Positions 42,578 to 51,839 of a stretch of DNA of 61,007 bases are shown in pieces. Every line of letters begins with the position of its first letter. The first letter of the stretch is position 1. The position numbers were made by a program, and so were the translations under genes. The stretch spans positions 1 through 61,007 of the forward strand of contig CACWUH010000005.1 of NCBI GenBank assembly GCA_902764015.1. The letters run 5' to 3'. Origin of the DNA: an uncultured Methanobrevibacter sp. (lineage in GTDB: Archaea; Methanobacteriota; Methanobacteria; Methanobacteriales; Methanobacteriaceae). The notes under the pieces are model-generated. The model saw only the letters and a list, made by a program, of their open reading frames with translations, was not told where the DNA came from and did not search any database.

Positions 42578-43534
42578 TTGAAAACTATTAACGTAGGAGT
42601 TGTCGGAGTAGGTGCGATGGGTGAAAACCACGTTCGTGTCTACCACAAAATGGAAGAAGCGAATTTGGTCGCTGTAAGTGACGTGAGCGAAAGAGCACTT
42701 AAGAAAATCGAAAAGAAATATGGCGCCAAAGGATTTACGGAGTACAGTGATTTATTAGAAAATCCCGAAATAGAAGCGGTAAGCGTATGTGTGCCAACCA
42801 CATTCCACCATGCAGTGGTAATGGAAGCCATCAAAAACGGCAAGCATGTTCTTGTTGAAAAGCCAATCGCATTCACTGTAGAGGAAGCTGAAGAAATGAT
42901 TGCAGCCGCAAAAGAGGCAGGAGTCATGCTCGCAACAGGACATGTTGAAAGATTCAATCCCGCTGTCCAAAAGGCTAAAGAGCTTATTGATGACGGAGTG
43001 ATTGGCGATGTCGTATCCGCATTTGCAAAAAGGGTAGGGCCACTCCCACCAAGAATCAAGGACGTTGGTGTTTCAATAGACTTGGCCATTCACGATTTAG
43101 ACATTATGAATTATTTATTCGAAGAGGACATCACTCAGGTCTACGGTTCAATGAACTGCAGCTTCGATGACAGCGAATTTGAGGACCATGCCGAAATCAT
43201 GGTAAACTTCGACAACGAATCAACTGGAATCATTGAGGTAAACTGGCTGACCCCATACAAGCGTAGGGAACTGGAGCTTACAGGAACTGCAGGAATCATA
43301 TCCGTAGATTACATCAAGCAAAGCATTGAAGTATATGGTAAATTTGCACAGGACATTCAAATCAAACATGAAGAACCGCTCAAAAGCGAATTGAACTCAT
43401 TCGTACATTCAGTGATGAACGATGAAGAGCCCGAAATTACTGGTGAAGACGGACTTAAGGCTCTCAAAATGGTTATTGCTGCAAACAGATCCTCCAAAGA
43501 ACATAAACCAATTAGTTTTGAAGAACTCAAATAG
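42578..43534 (+). CDS. Gfo/Idh/MocA-family oxidoreductase
   Basis: 318 residues. The N-terminal Rossmann fold [19 protein letters not shown] binds NAD(P), the conserved EKPIAFT motif (EKP lysine) is near residues 93-99, and the GHVERFNPA segment and [13 protein letters not shown] (with the catalytic His) follow. Such enzymes oxidise sugars; the size and GHVERFNPA motif resemble UDP-N-acetylglucosamine 3-dehydrogenases used for 2,3-diamino sugars, but specificity is not shown. The start is the TTG at 42578, supported by GGAGG 7 bp upstream. Downstream of hemC on the same strand. Confidence 0.88.
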   Translation: MKTINVGVVGVGAMGENHVRVYHKMEEANLVAVSDVSERALKKIEKKYGAKGFTEYSDLLENPEIEAVSVCVPTTFHHAVVMEAIKNGKHVLVEKPIAFTVEEAEEMIAAAKEAGVMLATGHVERFNPAVQKAKELIDDGVIGDVVSAFAKRVGPLPPRIKDVGVSIDLAIHDLDIMNYLFEEDITQVYGSMNCSFDDSEFEDHAEIMVNFDNESTGIIEVNWLTPYKRRELELTGTAGIISVDYIKQSIEVYGKFAQDIQIKHEEPLKSELNSFVHSVMNDEEPEITGEDGLKALKMVIAANRSSKEHKPISFEELK

Positions 43535-43542
43535 GTGATAGC

Positions 43543-44154
43543 GTGAAACAAAAATTAATTCAAAAGGCTCAAGAACTAAGACAACACGGTTTTACAACCG
43601 GTGAAATAGCTGATGAACTGAACGTTAGTATGGATACCGCCAGATGGCTGACTCTCCAAAAGACAACAGAGGCAAAGGCTGAAGCACCAGTTGACTTTGC
43701 CATCAATTGGAAAAGCATCGGTGGAAATTCAACCCGTTTAAATTATGTTTCAGGCGCTTTGAGTGATATGGCACTATCACATGGTGATGCCGATACCGTA
43801 GTCGGCATTGCAGTCAGCGGCATTCCATTTGCAACAGTGATGGCTGATTTAATGGAAGACATGAGCGGAGAGGATACCTCCCTGGCAATTTTCCACCCTC
43901 ACAAGCACAGGAAGGATGCTGATGAAAGCAATGACGAAGGTACAATCAGTACCAACTTCGGAACCGTCGAAGGAAAGAAAGTCGTCATTGTGGATGACGT
44001 AATCACAAGCGGAAAAACGGCAAAAGAGGTAATCCACACCGTCAAGGACCTTGGCGGAGAACCTACTTGCGTTACCGTACTGATTGATAAGGCAGGCCTT
44101 TCCGAAATCGAAGGCGTACCTGTCGAATCATTGATTAAAGTTAGTAGATTATAA
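43543..44154 (+). CDS. HTH-PRTase regulator, orotate phosphoribosyltransferase-like (GfcR/PyrE-like)
   Basis: 203 residues. An N-terminal helix-turn-helix ([19 protein letters not shown], near 19-37) is joined to a phosphoribosyltransferase domain with the PRPP loop [19 protein letters not shown] (near 146-164). Haloarchaeal relatives (GfcR) are DNA-binding regulators that may sense PRPP or a nucleotide, and this methanogen form is usually annotated as orotate PRTase-like. The GTG at 43543 is the start, with AGGTGAT just before it. It follows the dehydrogenase gene by 8 bp. Confidence 0.88.
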   Translation: MKQKLIQKAQELRQHGFTTGEIADELNVSMDTARWLTLQKTTEAKAEAPVDFAINWKSIGGNSTRLNYVSGALSDMALSHGDADTVVGIAVSGIPFATVMADLMEDMSGEDTSLAIFHPHKHRKDADESNDEGTISTNFGTVEGKKVVIVDDVITSGKTAKEVIHTVKDLGGEPTCVTVLIDKAGLSEIEGVPVESLIKVSRL

Positions 44155-44249
44155 TCTACTAGCACCTTATTATTTTTTTAACACCAAAAACCATCGGCGA
44201 AAAGATTTAATACAGACATTAACACAAGTTAAATACAAGAGGTGATAAT

Positions 44250-44639
44250 GTGTTTATAACAATTATTGCATTCAACAAGTTTCACGGCTCAAAACCCCTG
44301 AAATTGAACGGAATAGTCAAACTGGTCAAAGAGCCAGACAACAAATACGATGCAGAAGCCATAGCCTGTGAGATGAGATACTTTGGAAAAATAGGATATG
44401 TGGCAAACAGCGTGAGTTCAGTTGTCAAGGGATGCATGAGCTCCGGAAGGATATACGACAAGATTGATGACGAATACTTCGCCCGAATCAAATTCATAAC
44501 AGACAATTTGGCAATAGCAAAGATATTGTCATCCGATGAATTCGTCGCTGAAATCGAAAACCCTGAAAGTGACGTGCATTATCTGAGTGAAAACCCTGCC
44601 GAATTGGATATTGAATACATCAAGAAACATTACTCATAG
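44250..44639 (+). CDS. HIRAN domain protein
   Basis: 129 residues, essentially a single HIRAN domain: KLVKEPDNKYDAEAIACEM and GKIGYVANSVSSVVKGC are the characteristic strand segments. HIRAN domains bind single-stranded 3' DNA ends in eukaryotic HLTF and occur alone in prokaryotes near repair or modification genes. The GTG at 44250 is used with GGTGAT 9 bp upstream; the apparent ATG at 44248 runs into a stop. The next gene starts 2 bp after its stop. Confidence 0.87.
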   Translation: MFITIIAFNKFHGSKPLKLNGIVKLVKEPDNKYDAEAIACEMRYFGKIGYVANSVSSVVKGCMSSGRIYDKIDDEYFARIKFITDNLAIAKILSSDEFVAEIENPESDVHYLSENPAELDIEYIKKHYS

Positions 44640-44641
44640 GG

Positions 44642-45580
44642 ATGATGGAAATGATGAGTCTTGGAAAGGATATTGAACTTTTAAAGCCACAGGTTCACGA
44701 AAACCTGGCAATAATTCCATTGAAAACTGAAAAATCATACATTGACATACTGACCCTTAAAAAAGGCCTTGAACTGGAACTGGTCGAAGTCAAGGAATGT
44801 GAAACCTCTACAGTCAACACCCTAATCGTCAAGAACAATGCCGTGACCCCACTGATTTTGATAGATGGCGAGGAGGTTGTTGGAGGAGATCAGAACCGAA
44901 TTGTAAATTCGACAATCCTTGTTGAAGCCAAAAGCGAGATGAAGATACCGGTAAGCTGCACCGAAAAGGGAAGGTGGGCATACAAAAGCGAATTCAAGCA
45001 ATCGGACTATATTGCCAACTTCAACACCAGAAGGGCAAAGGAACATGCCTCAAGAACCCATAAGCATTATCAGGACGTCATCTGGTCATCGATCAGCAGC
45101 CTGGAAGTTGAAAACCACTATGCATCTCCAACATGCGCCATGGAAGAGAGCTACGAAAACCTTAAAATCGACCACGGCAAAATAATCAAGGAGTTCAACA
45201 TCGAAAGCGGTCAAAACGGTGTGCTGATTATTGTAAACGGTGAAGTCAAAGGATTCGAACTGTTCCTGAACCCTGAAATCTACAGGGAATTTCACGAAAA
45301 AATATTGAAAAGCTATCTTATCGATTCAAAAATCGACGATAAGACATTTGCAGTCAACATTGACACCGCAAGAGATGTCATTCAAAAGGCGTTCGCCACC
45401 ACATTCGAAAAAAGGGACAACATTGGCCTTGAAGAGGCATTCGAATTTGAAAACGATGACGGAATCGGAACACTATATTCCTTTAAGGAGAATATAATAC
45501 ATTTGTCCTACTTTACAAAGATGGAAAACACATTTGATGATGAATTCAATGAGGATATAAGCCTAAAAACGGATATTTAA
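44642..45580 (+). CDS. ARPP-1 family domain protein (DUF6569-like)
   Basis: 312 residues. The signature region TLKKGLELELVEVKECETS, then PLILIDGEEVVGGDQNRIVN and SCTEKGRWAYKS, matches the ARPP-1 domain reported beside ADP-ribosylglycohydrolase and rhodanese-phosphatase genes. No enzymatic activity is established. The hydrophilic C-terminal half has no membrane segment. Several closely spaced ATGs exist (44642, 44645, 44651, 44654). It is coupled to the HIRAN gene upstream and overlaps the end of the convergent HsdM-like gene by 18 bp. Confidence 0.8.
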   Translation: MMEMMSLGKDIELLKPQVHENLAIIPLKTEKSYIDILTLKKGLELELVEVKECETSTVNTLIVKNNAVTPLILIDGEEVVGGDQNRIVNSTILVEAKSEMKIPVSCTEKGRWAYKSEFKQSDYIANFNTRRAKEHASRTHKHYQDVIWSSISSLEVENHYASPTCAMEESYENLKIDHGKIIKEFNIESGQNGVLIIVNGEVKGFELFLNPEIYREFHEKILKSYLIDSKIDDKTFAVNIDTARDVIQKAFATTFEKRDNIGLEEAFEFENDDGIGTLYSFKENIIHLSYFTKMENTFDDEFNEDISLKTDI

Positions 45581-47236
45581 CTCATCCATCATTCTTTTGA
45601 TCTTAAAGTCAAGGTCATTGATGTTGGAATCTATTTTCTGCTTTTCGACGAACACATCATTCAGGGTAATGAACTCCCCTTCAAAGGTATCCACATAACG
45701 GGAAACGGACATGTTGAATTCATTGTTCATTATCTCATCGATCGAAACCCGATTGGAGAATTTTGGCAGTGTCAGCCTATTGAGAAATACGTTTTCCATT
45801 TTGGCCATTGTCCGGCTATCCAGAATGAGATTTTTCCTTAATAGTCCAGGATATGGCCGGCCGCTTTTTTGGGTTTCATAATCTGCAGACATGTCAATGA
45901 ACAGGATGTCCTCATCAATTCTGTTTTTCTTGAACACGATGACCACTTCAGGCCTTGAACGGACAATCTCATTGGGGATGCGGATGATTGCGTCTATGTA
46001 GTTTTTCTCAAAGGCAAGGTATCTTCTAAGGATTTCCAGCGAATTCTTGAAGAGGAAGTTTTCGGAAATGCTGATTGCCATTATTCCGTCATCCTTCAGG
46101 GAATCCACAAGGTTGATTAAAAACAGAAACTCACTGTCCTTGAGTGATTCATACTGCCCCACAAAATCATCATTGAAGTCGTTCTTGATGTCAATCTTTT
46201 CAACAAGGTTTTCCAAAGCCCTATTCAGTTCGCTGTCCTGCTTGAAGGAATCCCCATCCATGTTGAAGTTGTTCAAAAGCAGACTTTCAAGCTCGTTGCG
46301 CTTGCTTCTTTTTGCAATTTCCCTGCTTTGGGTTACATTGGAGGAATAATAGTTCTTTATGGCAATAGGAATCCTTGACAGGATCACATCGAATGAAGCG
46401 CCGTTGATATCGATTGATTCCAGGGCATCCTCAGGCTTTAGGAATACGTCATTGAATGGAAAGTTGTTTATGAAGAGCCTGACCATAGTGTAGAAATAAT
46501 TCAGTTTTTTCGAATCCTTGCCGTAGCAGTACTTCAGATTATAGCCGACGGCCTCATACAATTTCATTAGGGATGCACCATCCTTCATGAACGGATCATA
46601 GGCACTGTTGATGGTCTTTTTCTCGGACAAAACTATTCTTGTAAGAATTTGAGTAATGAATTGAGGATTTGAATCTATATGCATCAAATTTGATGCCGAA
46701 ATTACATCAAACACTTCACTGAACGAAAAATCCGAATCCAAAACGTCCAATTGTGAAATCAGCTTGATTGTCTCGCAGATTACATGGGTCTCTTCGCTTG
46801 AGAATGCAAAGGTGTCTATTTCATTGTCGATTGTTGAAAAAAGATAATCAAAATAATCCGGATTATGGTATTCGGAACTGAATATGATATTTTCAGGAAA
46901 TACCTTCAGAAAATCCGGCAGAAACCTCGGTTTGGAGTAGTTGTTGCTGACGACCTCCTCAATGAAGGCTTCGGAACTTTTGATATAAAAGCCGTTGAGC
47001 TTGAGCGAATCGAATACCAGCTGGTCCTGACAGAGGCGGTTTTTATAGGCCTCATCGATTGTAAGCTCCTTGTCCTTCAATTCAATCAGCAGAAAATCCC
47101 TTACGGTATCCGAGCAGTATTTGTATAGGCAGGTGTACATGATGATGTAGTCCGTTTGCGGAGGCATTTCTGATTTTCTTGATATGGACATTATCCTTCT
47201 TAGAATTGAGGAGTTTATGGATTTCTTCCTTTTCAT
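45563..47236 (-). CDS. HsdM-like protein with degenerate methyltransferase motifs
   Basis: 557 residues. The body follows type I N6-adenine methyltransferase subunits: a helical N-terminal part, a SAM motif I region (SAYDPFMKDGASLMKLYEAVG near 212-232; D-P and G kept, the CGSGG turn lost), and a C-terminal IDAIIRIPNEIVRSRPEVV segment as in real HsdM. The catalytic NPPF/Y motif should follow FDVIL, but the sequence reads SRIPI. This points to loss of methylation with retention of fold and perhaps of DNA or HsdS binding. The start overlaps the stop of the HsdS-like gene by 4 bp (ATGA). Confidence 0.8.
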   Translation of the reverse strand: MKRKKSINSSILRRIMSISRKSEMPPQTDYIIMYTCLYKYCSDTVRDFLLIELKDKELTIDEAYKNRLCQDQLVFDSLKLNGFYIKSSEAFIEEVVSNNYSKPRFLPDFLKVFPENIIFSSEYHNPDYFDYLFSTIDNEIDTFAFSSEETHVICETIKLISQLDVLDSDFSFSEVFDVISASNLMHIDSNPQFITQILTRIVLSEKKTINSAYDPFMKDGASLMKLYEAVGYNLKYCYGKDSKKLNYFYTMVRLFINNFPFNDVFLKPEDALESIDINGASFDVILSRIPIAIKNYYSSNVTQSREIAKRSKRNELESLLLNNFNMDGDSFKQDSELNRALENLVEKIDIKNDFNDDFVGQYESLKDSEFLFLINLVDSLKDDGIMAISISENFLFKNSLEILRRYLAFEKNYIDAIIRIPNEIVRSRPEVVIVFKKNRIDEDILFIDMSADYETQKSGRPYPGLLRKNLILDSRTMAKMENVFLNRLTLPKFSNRVSIDEIMNNEFNMSVSRYVDTFEGEFITLNDVFVEKQKIDSNINDLDFKIKRMMDELNIRF

Positions 47237-47796
47237 TTGACATCACCCCACAGGTCATTAAGTATCGCTTCCTTTAGATGCCTATCATATTCCACCTGGC
47301 GGAGATCCTCGAAAATCTTGTCGTTTATGGTGTTGAGAAGTTCACCGTACTTCTTTTGTGTTTCAAAATCCGGAACTATAAGTTTAAGCTGCTTTATTTC
47401 CTTCAGGGATGTGTGAGGCATTTTACCGCTGCCGCCAAGTTCATGAAGCTGCTTTTTGACATGGGCATTAGTGAGAAGATGTGCGATGAATTCAGGATCA
47501 AAGCATTTCTTAAGCCTTATTATTGCTATCCTATCGCTTATCACAAGTTTTTCCTCATGCACACAAACAACGTCATAAGGGTGTGTCATCTTCATCAAAA
47601 CATCGTTTTCATGCGTGAAATATCTTTCCTTAATGTCACTTTTTAGAGATACCTCTTCAAAATCAGATAGTTCTCCATCCCCTTTTATGGATCTTTGAAC
47701 AATGATTTTGAAGTCATCTCCGTTTTCATCCAGGTAACGTCTATATGACAAGCCGGATAATATTTCGGCCATGTCATCAAGTATCATCTTTTTCAT
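47233..47796 (-). CDS. HsdS-like half-size specificity subunit
   Basis: 187 residues from the ATG at 47796 (AAAGGGA lies about 6 bp upstream; a more distal start at 47847 has none). One target-recognition domain is followed by a conserved helix: GSGKMPHTSLKEIKQLKLIVP and then DFETQKKYGELLNTINDKI, matching the type I specificity-subunit central helix motif (LPPLEEQKKIAEIL-like). Usual HsdS proteins carry two such units in about 400 residues, so this one should dimerise to recognise a palindromic site. No HsdR gene is near. Confidence 0.8.
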   Translation of the reverse strand: MKKMILDDMAEILSGLSYRRYLDENGDDFKIIVQRSIKGDGELSDFEEVSLKSDIKERYFTHENDVLMKMTHPYDVVCVHEEKLVISDRIAIIRLKKCFDPEFIAHLLTNAHVKKQLHELGGSGKMPHTSLKEIKQLKLIVPDFETQKKYGELLNTINDKIFEDLRQVEYDRHLKEAILNDLWGDVK

Positions 47797-47874
47797 GATT
47801 ATCCCTTTCAGAGAAAGTTGTTTTTTAAATGGTGGTTGAATGAGCATTAGTTTCGGTGGTGAGCCAAAACTAAG

Positions 47875-48219
47875 CTATTGGTAAAGGCCTGCCACATCAT
47901 CTAGCAGCGGTGTTTCATCAGGGATTTCTGATGGATCGATTTTTTCGGCAGAAACTCCACCGATAACACCTACACTTTGAATGTTATCCTTTAAAACTGC
48001 GGTTGAAGTGATTCCAGGACCCTGTGGAGATAGAACAAACAAATCAAGAAATGTTTCGTCTTCCCCAACGATGAATGCAGGTTCAATCGCTTCGGCAGAT
48101 TTTGTCTGAACTTTGATTAAGATGTGCTTAGCTTCGTTTTCTTCTTCAATACCAATCTCTTTTCTAATGGTTTCGTCTAAATCTTTAACCTTTTCGCTCC
48201 AATTAATTTTTGAGTTCAT
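47875..48219 (-). CDS. Hypothetical acidic protein
   Basis: 114 residues, soluble and acidic, with no cysteine, signal or membrane segment. Motif-like stretches are SEKVKDLDETIRKEIGIEEE and VLSPQGPGITSTAVLKDN. I do not recognise the family. It is upstream of the HsdS-like gene on the same strand with about 80 bp between, and downstream of a region rich in TGCA-type repeats. It might be part of the HsdS/HsdM transcript or an independent gene. Confidence 0.6.
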   Translation of the reverse strand: MNSKINWSEKVKDLDETIRKEIGIEEENEAKHILIKVQTKSAEAIEPAFIVGEDETFLDLFVLSPQGPGITSTAVLKDNIQSVGVIGGVSAEKIDPSEIPDETPLLDDVAGLYQ

Positions 48220-48640
48220 ATTATTACCTCTTTATTCTTTTATAATGCACCTTAAAATACAATGGTGTGATTTTTTAGTAACAGTCAATGCATTTTTCAG
48301 AAAGTTATGCACTTTCTAATAATACATTGGTTTTCATAGTATATAAACTTAACTGTATAATCCATATTTTTCAAAAAATTACAGTTGTTAAGTTGTAAAT
48401 TAATATCTATTTTAGGACATATATAAAGTTTCTTGTATTTTTTGAGAAAATGCATAAAAGTGCAAAATCACATTTGTGAAGATGCAAAAAAATTCAAAAT
48501 GAAATGCTGCGAAATGCCAATAGAATTGAAAAACAGCCGACATTTCCCAACTATTCGTGAGATAAACTGATTAAAAATAATATTGCAATTGAATATAATA
48601 TTAAGTATAATTTTTAAAAAAAATAGAGATGCTGAGACAG
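48220..48640. other. Intergenic region with TGCA-type repeats and an inverted repeat
   Basis: About 420 bp, AT-rich, with promoter elements for the gene ending at 47875. ATGCA or TGCAC-type words recur (near 48288, 48307, 48449, 48463 and 48482) and one perfect inverted repeat is listed separately. No gene is visible. Confidence 0.45.
48299..48317. promoter_or_regulatory. Inverted repeat, candidate operator
   Basis: Arms AGAAAGT and ACTTTCT (7 bp, perfect) with the spacer TATGC, about 80 bp upstream of the start at 48219. Position suggests a regulator site for the hypothetical gene and possibly the HsdS/HsdM genes after it. Confidence 0.35.
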
Positions 48641-49204
48641 TTATGCCTCAGATTTTTTCTTTTTGTCCTTTTTGTCGACGATGACCAACTTTTCTTCCTC
48701 TTCGTCAACCTCCATGACAATAGGGTCCTCTTCAAGAGCTCCAGGATCCTTTTCGACACATTCCTTGATTTTAGCATTGATTGCTCCAGTATCTTCGGTA
48801 TCGATTAAATCAATAATCTCCAATTGCTGCTGGAATCTTTCAATACCCTCGAGAGGAACGTTTTCAACAAATGGAATCGCTCCGGTGGCTCCGATAATTT
48901 TCTTCTTATCTGGATCGGCACCGTTATCGTACAATGCCTGAATGCTTTGACCGGTAATGTGGCCCTGCACCTCTGCACCAGCCAAAATCAGGAATCTGAT
49001 ATTCGGATTTGATATTATGTTTGCTACCACCTTTTCAATGCCCAAGTTTTCTGTTTTGCACGGTCCTGCAATAGCCGCTCCGGACAATTCGGCTTCAATG
49101 TGGGAAGCAAGAGTGGTTACTGCAACCGGACTTTCTGGATCTCCTACAATATAGTCGCCGCTGATTACAGGCCAACCGTCTGCAGGAGCTTTTTTATCAA
49201 CCAT
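48641..49204 (-). CDS. MtrA-like corrinoid protein without membrane anchor
   Basis: 187 residues. The whole cobalamin-binding domain of tetrahydromethanopterin S-methyltransferase subunit A is present: the N-terminal [23 protein letters not shown], the [15 protein letters not shown] helix, and His82 in [11 protein letters not shown], the lower axial cobalt ligand. Standard MtrA is about 240 residues and ends in a transmembrane helix; here the C-terminus is a lysine/glutamate tail. So it is a soluble paralogue, not the energy-conserving Mtr subunit, and no other mtr genes are nearby. It may act in a cytoplasmic methyl transfer or corrinoid carrier role. Confidence 0.9.
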   Translation of the reverse strand: MVDKKAPADGWPVISGDYIVGDPESPVAVTTLASHIEAELSGAAIAGPCKTENLGIEKVVANIISNPNIRFLILAGAEVQGHITGQSIQALYDNGADPDKKKIIGATGAIPFVENVPLEGIERFQQQLEIIDLIDTEDTGAINAKIKECVEKDPGALEEDPIVMEVDEEEEKLVIVDKKDKKKKSEA

Positions 49205-49264
49205 GATTGATTCCTCCTATAATATACTTGTGATTATATCTGAAAAGATATTTAAATATTTTTG

Positions 49265-49555
49265 TCAGTAATACAATTCGGAAGGCTTTCCTATATATTC
49301 GAAATCGTCCTTGTTTTTCAGGTACTTGACACCGATGACCTTGCCGTCGGGAAACTTGGTGACGACGCTCATGCCATCGTTGACATCAATTACTATCAGT
49401 TTGGTGTTTTTTTCGCCCGCTGCCTCAATTTTAATGATTTCATCATTTTCCAACAGATTGGCATCCTCAAAATCGTTGCTGATGTCGGTAGAATACCAGT
49501 GCTGAGGCAGTTTTACCCTAATGTCTAAATCATCCAACAAATCTTTAACATGCAT
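49265..49555 (-). CDS. Hypothetical small protein
   Basis: 96 residues, acidic and without cysteine or signal. It opens MHVKDLLDDLDIRVKLPQHW and has a repeated beta-strand pattern (KLIVIDVNDGMSVVTKF). Not recognised. It lies about 60 bp downstream of the MtrA-like gene start region on the same strand, with its own AT-rich leader. Gene status is supported by codon composition and the compact start. Confidence 0.6.
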   Translation of the reverse strand: MHVKDLLDDLDIRVKLPQHWYSTDISNDFEDANLLENDEIIKIEAAGEKNTKLIVIDVNDGMSVVTKFPDGKVIGVKYLKNKDDFEYIGKPSELYY

Positions 49556-49628
49556 TTTGATAACCTCAATTAAAAGTTAACCCGAAACATTAATAAAGAT
49601 TTTGTAACTTCTCAAGGGTGTTAAGTGG

Positions 49629-50147
49629 CTAAACCAGGAAATGGATTTTTGTTTTGTCAATATCTGCCAGGTCATGTGCCGGAGGAATGTCGTCTGAATG
49701 ACCCAGAGCCATGATGCCCACAATCCTGTAGTGGTCATCAATCTTCAGGATATCCCTGACGAGCTCTTCGGAATCCCTTCCATCCTTAAATCTCAAGTGA
49801 ATCTGAACCCAGCAGCTTCCAAGACCCAGCTCGGTGGCCATCAGGTGCATATAAGTCAGGGCAATTGATGAATCCTCAATCCATGTATCAGCAACCAGGG
49901 CATCCGCAACCACAACAATCGCCTTGTCTGCACCTTCAATCAAGGCAGCACCATGATCCTTAGAATTCGCCAATTCCACCAAGGTTTCCTTTCTCTCGAC
50001 AACCATGAAATTGCATGGCTTGCGGTTCATGCTGGTCGGCGCAAGAAGTGCTGCATGCAATATGCTGTCCAGTTCATCCTTTGTTACCGGTTCGTCATTG
50101 AATTTCCTTGTGCTTCTTCTTTCAAGCATAATATCCATAAGTTTCAT
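49629..50147 (-). CDS. Nitroreductase-family FMN protein
   Basis: 172 residues, typical size for a small nitroreductase. FMN-binding segments are visible: ERRSTRKFNDEPVTKDELD (near 9-27), APTSMNRKPCNFMVVE and the C-terminal LGLGSCWVQIHLR and IVGIMALGHS. Its reaction may be reduction of nitro, quinone or flavin substrates by NAD(P)H, acting as a dimer. It is monocistronic. It is a different branch from the protein at 4293-5015. Confidence 0.9.
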   Translation of the reverse strand: MKLMDIMLERRSTRKFNDEPVTKDELDSILHAALLAPTSMNRKPCNFMVVERKETLVELANSKDHGAALIEGADKAIVVVADALVADTWIEDSSIALTYMHLMATELGLGSCWVQIHLRFKDGRDSEELVRDILKIDDHYRIVGIMALGHSDDIPPAHDLADIDKTKIHFLV

Positions 50148-50625
50148 GATAATCTTTTTAGAAAACTAGATAATTATATGTTGTGATGTAGATACATGAA
50201 ATAATATTTTTCACAAAATAAAGAAGTTGTTAGAAAATTGAAAGAAGATTGAATCAAACAATAAAGTATTGACAACACACCTATTTTAATCAATGGCCAC
50301 ATTAATTAAATGGCTAGAAAAAACTTGGGAAAAATCAGAAAAAATGTTGTGGCAAAAAACATCATATATAAAAAAATTTCGAAGATGCGGCAGCGCAACT
50401 CCGAAACTGTTCTTTTTCACGACTTGTTAATCAGTCACTTATTAATTATAAAATTCATCACTTATAAAATAATGCATTTCAAAATCAAATTTTACATCAC
50501 AAAATCAATATTGACATCACCTTAAAACCATTATAAGTTGACTGCAATATTGCAATCAGTCCATACATACATTTAAAAGCGATTAAATCAATAACAAGTA
50601 ATTACAAAAAGGATTGGTGAAAAAT

Positions 50626-50925
50626 ATGCAAGATAAAAGCAATATTGACTTTGAAAATATAAGGCGAATGAATGAGATTGCAGAAGTCTATGAGATTACC
50701 GGACAGGATAAAAAAGCCGAAAGATACCACAAAAACATCATAAAGCTCTGCGACAGACATCCTAAAAACGAAAGACTGCTTCAATGCAAAATACACTCCC
50801 TGAATCATCTAAAAAAACCCTATAAATCCCTTGAAACGACAAATGAGCTGCTGAACATGAATCCCCATAACATGATGGCGCTGTTCAACATCATAAAGTA
50901 TCTCAAGGAGGAATCACATGTTTAG
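50626..50925 (+). CDS. Small TPR-like protein
   Basis: 99 residues, all alpha, with two to three TPR-like units: NEIAEVYEITGQDKKAERYHKNI and KPYKSLETTNELLNMNPHNM (given in parts). It should be a protein-binding adaptor. The ATG at 50626 fits the AAAAGGA ribosome-binding site. Its end overlaps the next TPR gene by 8 bp, so the two are coupled. Confidence 0.78.
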   Translation: MQDKSNIDFENIRRMNEIAEVYEITGQDKKAERYHKNIIKLCDRHPKNERLLQCKIHSLNHLKKPYKSLETTNELLNMNPHNMMALFNIIKYLKEESHV

Positions 50926-51817
50926 GAGAAATTCTCTAGAAAGGACCGTCGAAAAGGCGGAGAAGTACTTCAACAAGGGGCAGATGTACAAGGCAAGGAA
51001 CATGTATCTGAAGGCGCTTGCACAGGATCCGAACAACATCAGAATCCTGAACAACCTTGCCTTCATATACCATGTACTTGGAGACAATGAAAAATCAAGA
51101 GGATACAATGAGATACTTCTTAAGGAATGCGACGAGATCCTCAAGCATGAAAAGGACAAGGAGGCCCTCATTTTAAAGATACCTGCATTGGTCTGCCTCG
51201 AAAGAACCGAAGAGGTGATAGGCGTTATCGATGAAATATTGGAAATCGATTCCGAAGACATGAATGCAATATTTCAGAAATCCCACTATCTCGAACAGGG
51301 CGGAGAGCACGAAAAGGCGCTGGACTGCCTTGAAAAGATATTGAAAAAGCACCCATATCACATCACAACCCTGCTTTCCAAAGGAAGGAATCTCGTGGAA
51401 CTTGGGAGATTCAAGGAGGCCGAGGAATGCTACAATCTCGTATTTGAAATCGAACCCAAAAACAAGACGGCAATCATCCTGAAATCAGAACTTCTAAAAA
51501 AGAGACATGGCATTTCATTAACATCCCATGACATGATGCTGAAGGCCGTCGAAAGCTTCGAGATGGAAAACTTCAAGGCATCAAGGGACTACTTCAAAAA
51601 GGCTCTTGACATGAATTCAGAATATGATGAGATATGGTTTGCCCAAGGCGAACTCTTCATCAGGACAGGATATATCAGCGATGCAATCGAATCATTCAAA
51701 AGGGCATTCGAGATAAATCCCACAAGTGGAGGAATCGTGAAACACAAGGAGTTCTTCAAACTCCTTGATAGAATGAAAAAAATCAACACATTTCTTGGAT
51801 TTGAAGAAAAAGGGTGA
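50918..51817 (+). CDS. TPR repeat protein
   Basis: 299 residues, built of about seven tetratricopeptide repeats: AEKYFNKGQMYKARNMYLKA, ALDCLEKILKKHPYHITTLL, EAEECYNLVFEIEPKNKTAI and further units each give the small-large residue pattern at positions 8, 20 and 27. No catalytic domain, signal peptide or membrane segment. It probably scaffolds a complex together with the overlapping small TPR protein. A common methanogen protein family with no assigned partner. Confidence 0.85.
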   Translation: MFRRNSLERTVEKAEKYFNKGQMYKARNMYLKALAQDPNNIRILNNLAFIYHVLGDNEKSRGYNEILLKECDEILKHEKDKEALILKIPALVCLERTEEVIGVIDEILEIDSEDMNAIFQKSHYLEQGGEHEKALDCLEKILKKHPYHITTLLSKGRNLVELGRFKEAEECYNLVFEIEPKNKTAIILKSELLKKRHGISLTSHDMMLKAVESFEMENFKASRDYFKKALDMNSEYDEIWFAQGELFIRTGYISDAIESFKRAFEINPTSGGIVKHKEFFKLLDRMKKINTFLGFEEKG

Positions 51818-51839
51818 TTTGAGTTTTTTTGAAACTCAA

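Noticed and set aside
50310-50525. A 71-residue plus-strand frame
   Set aside because: Low-complexity Ile/Lys-rich composition typical of AT-rich intergenic DNA, with no recognisable domain.
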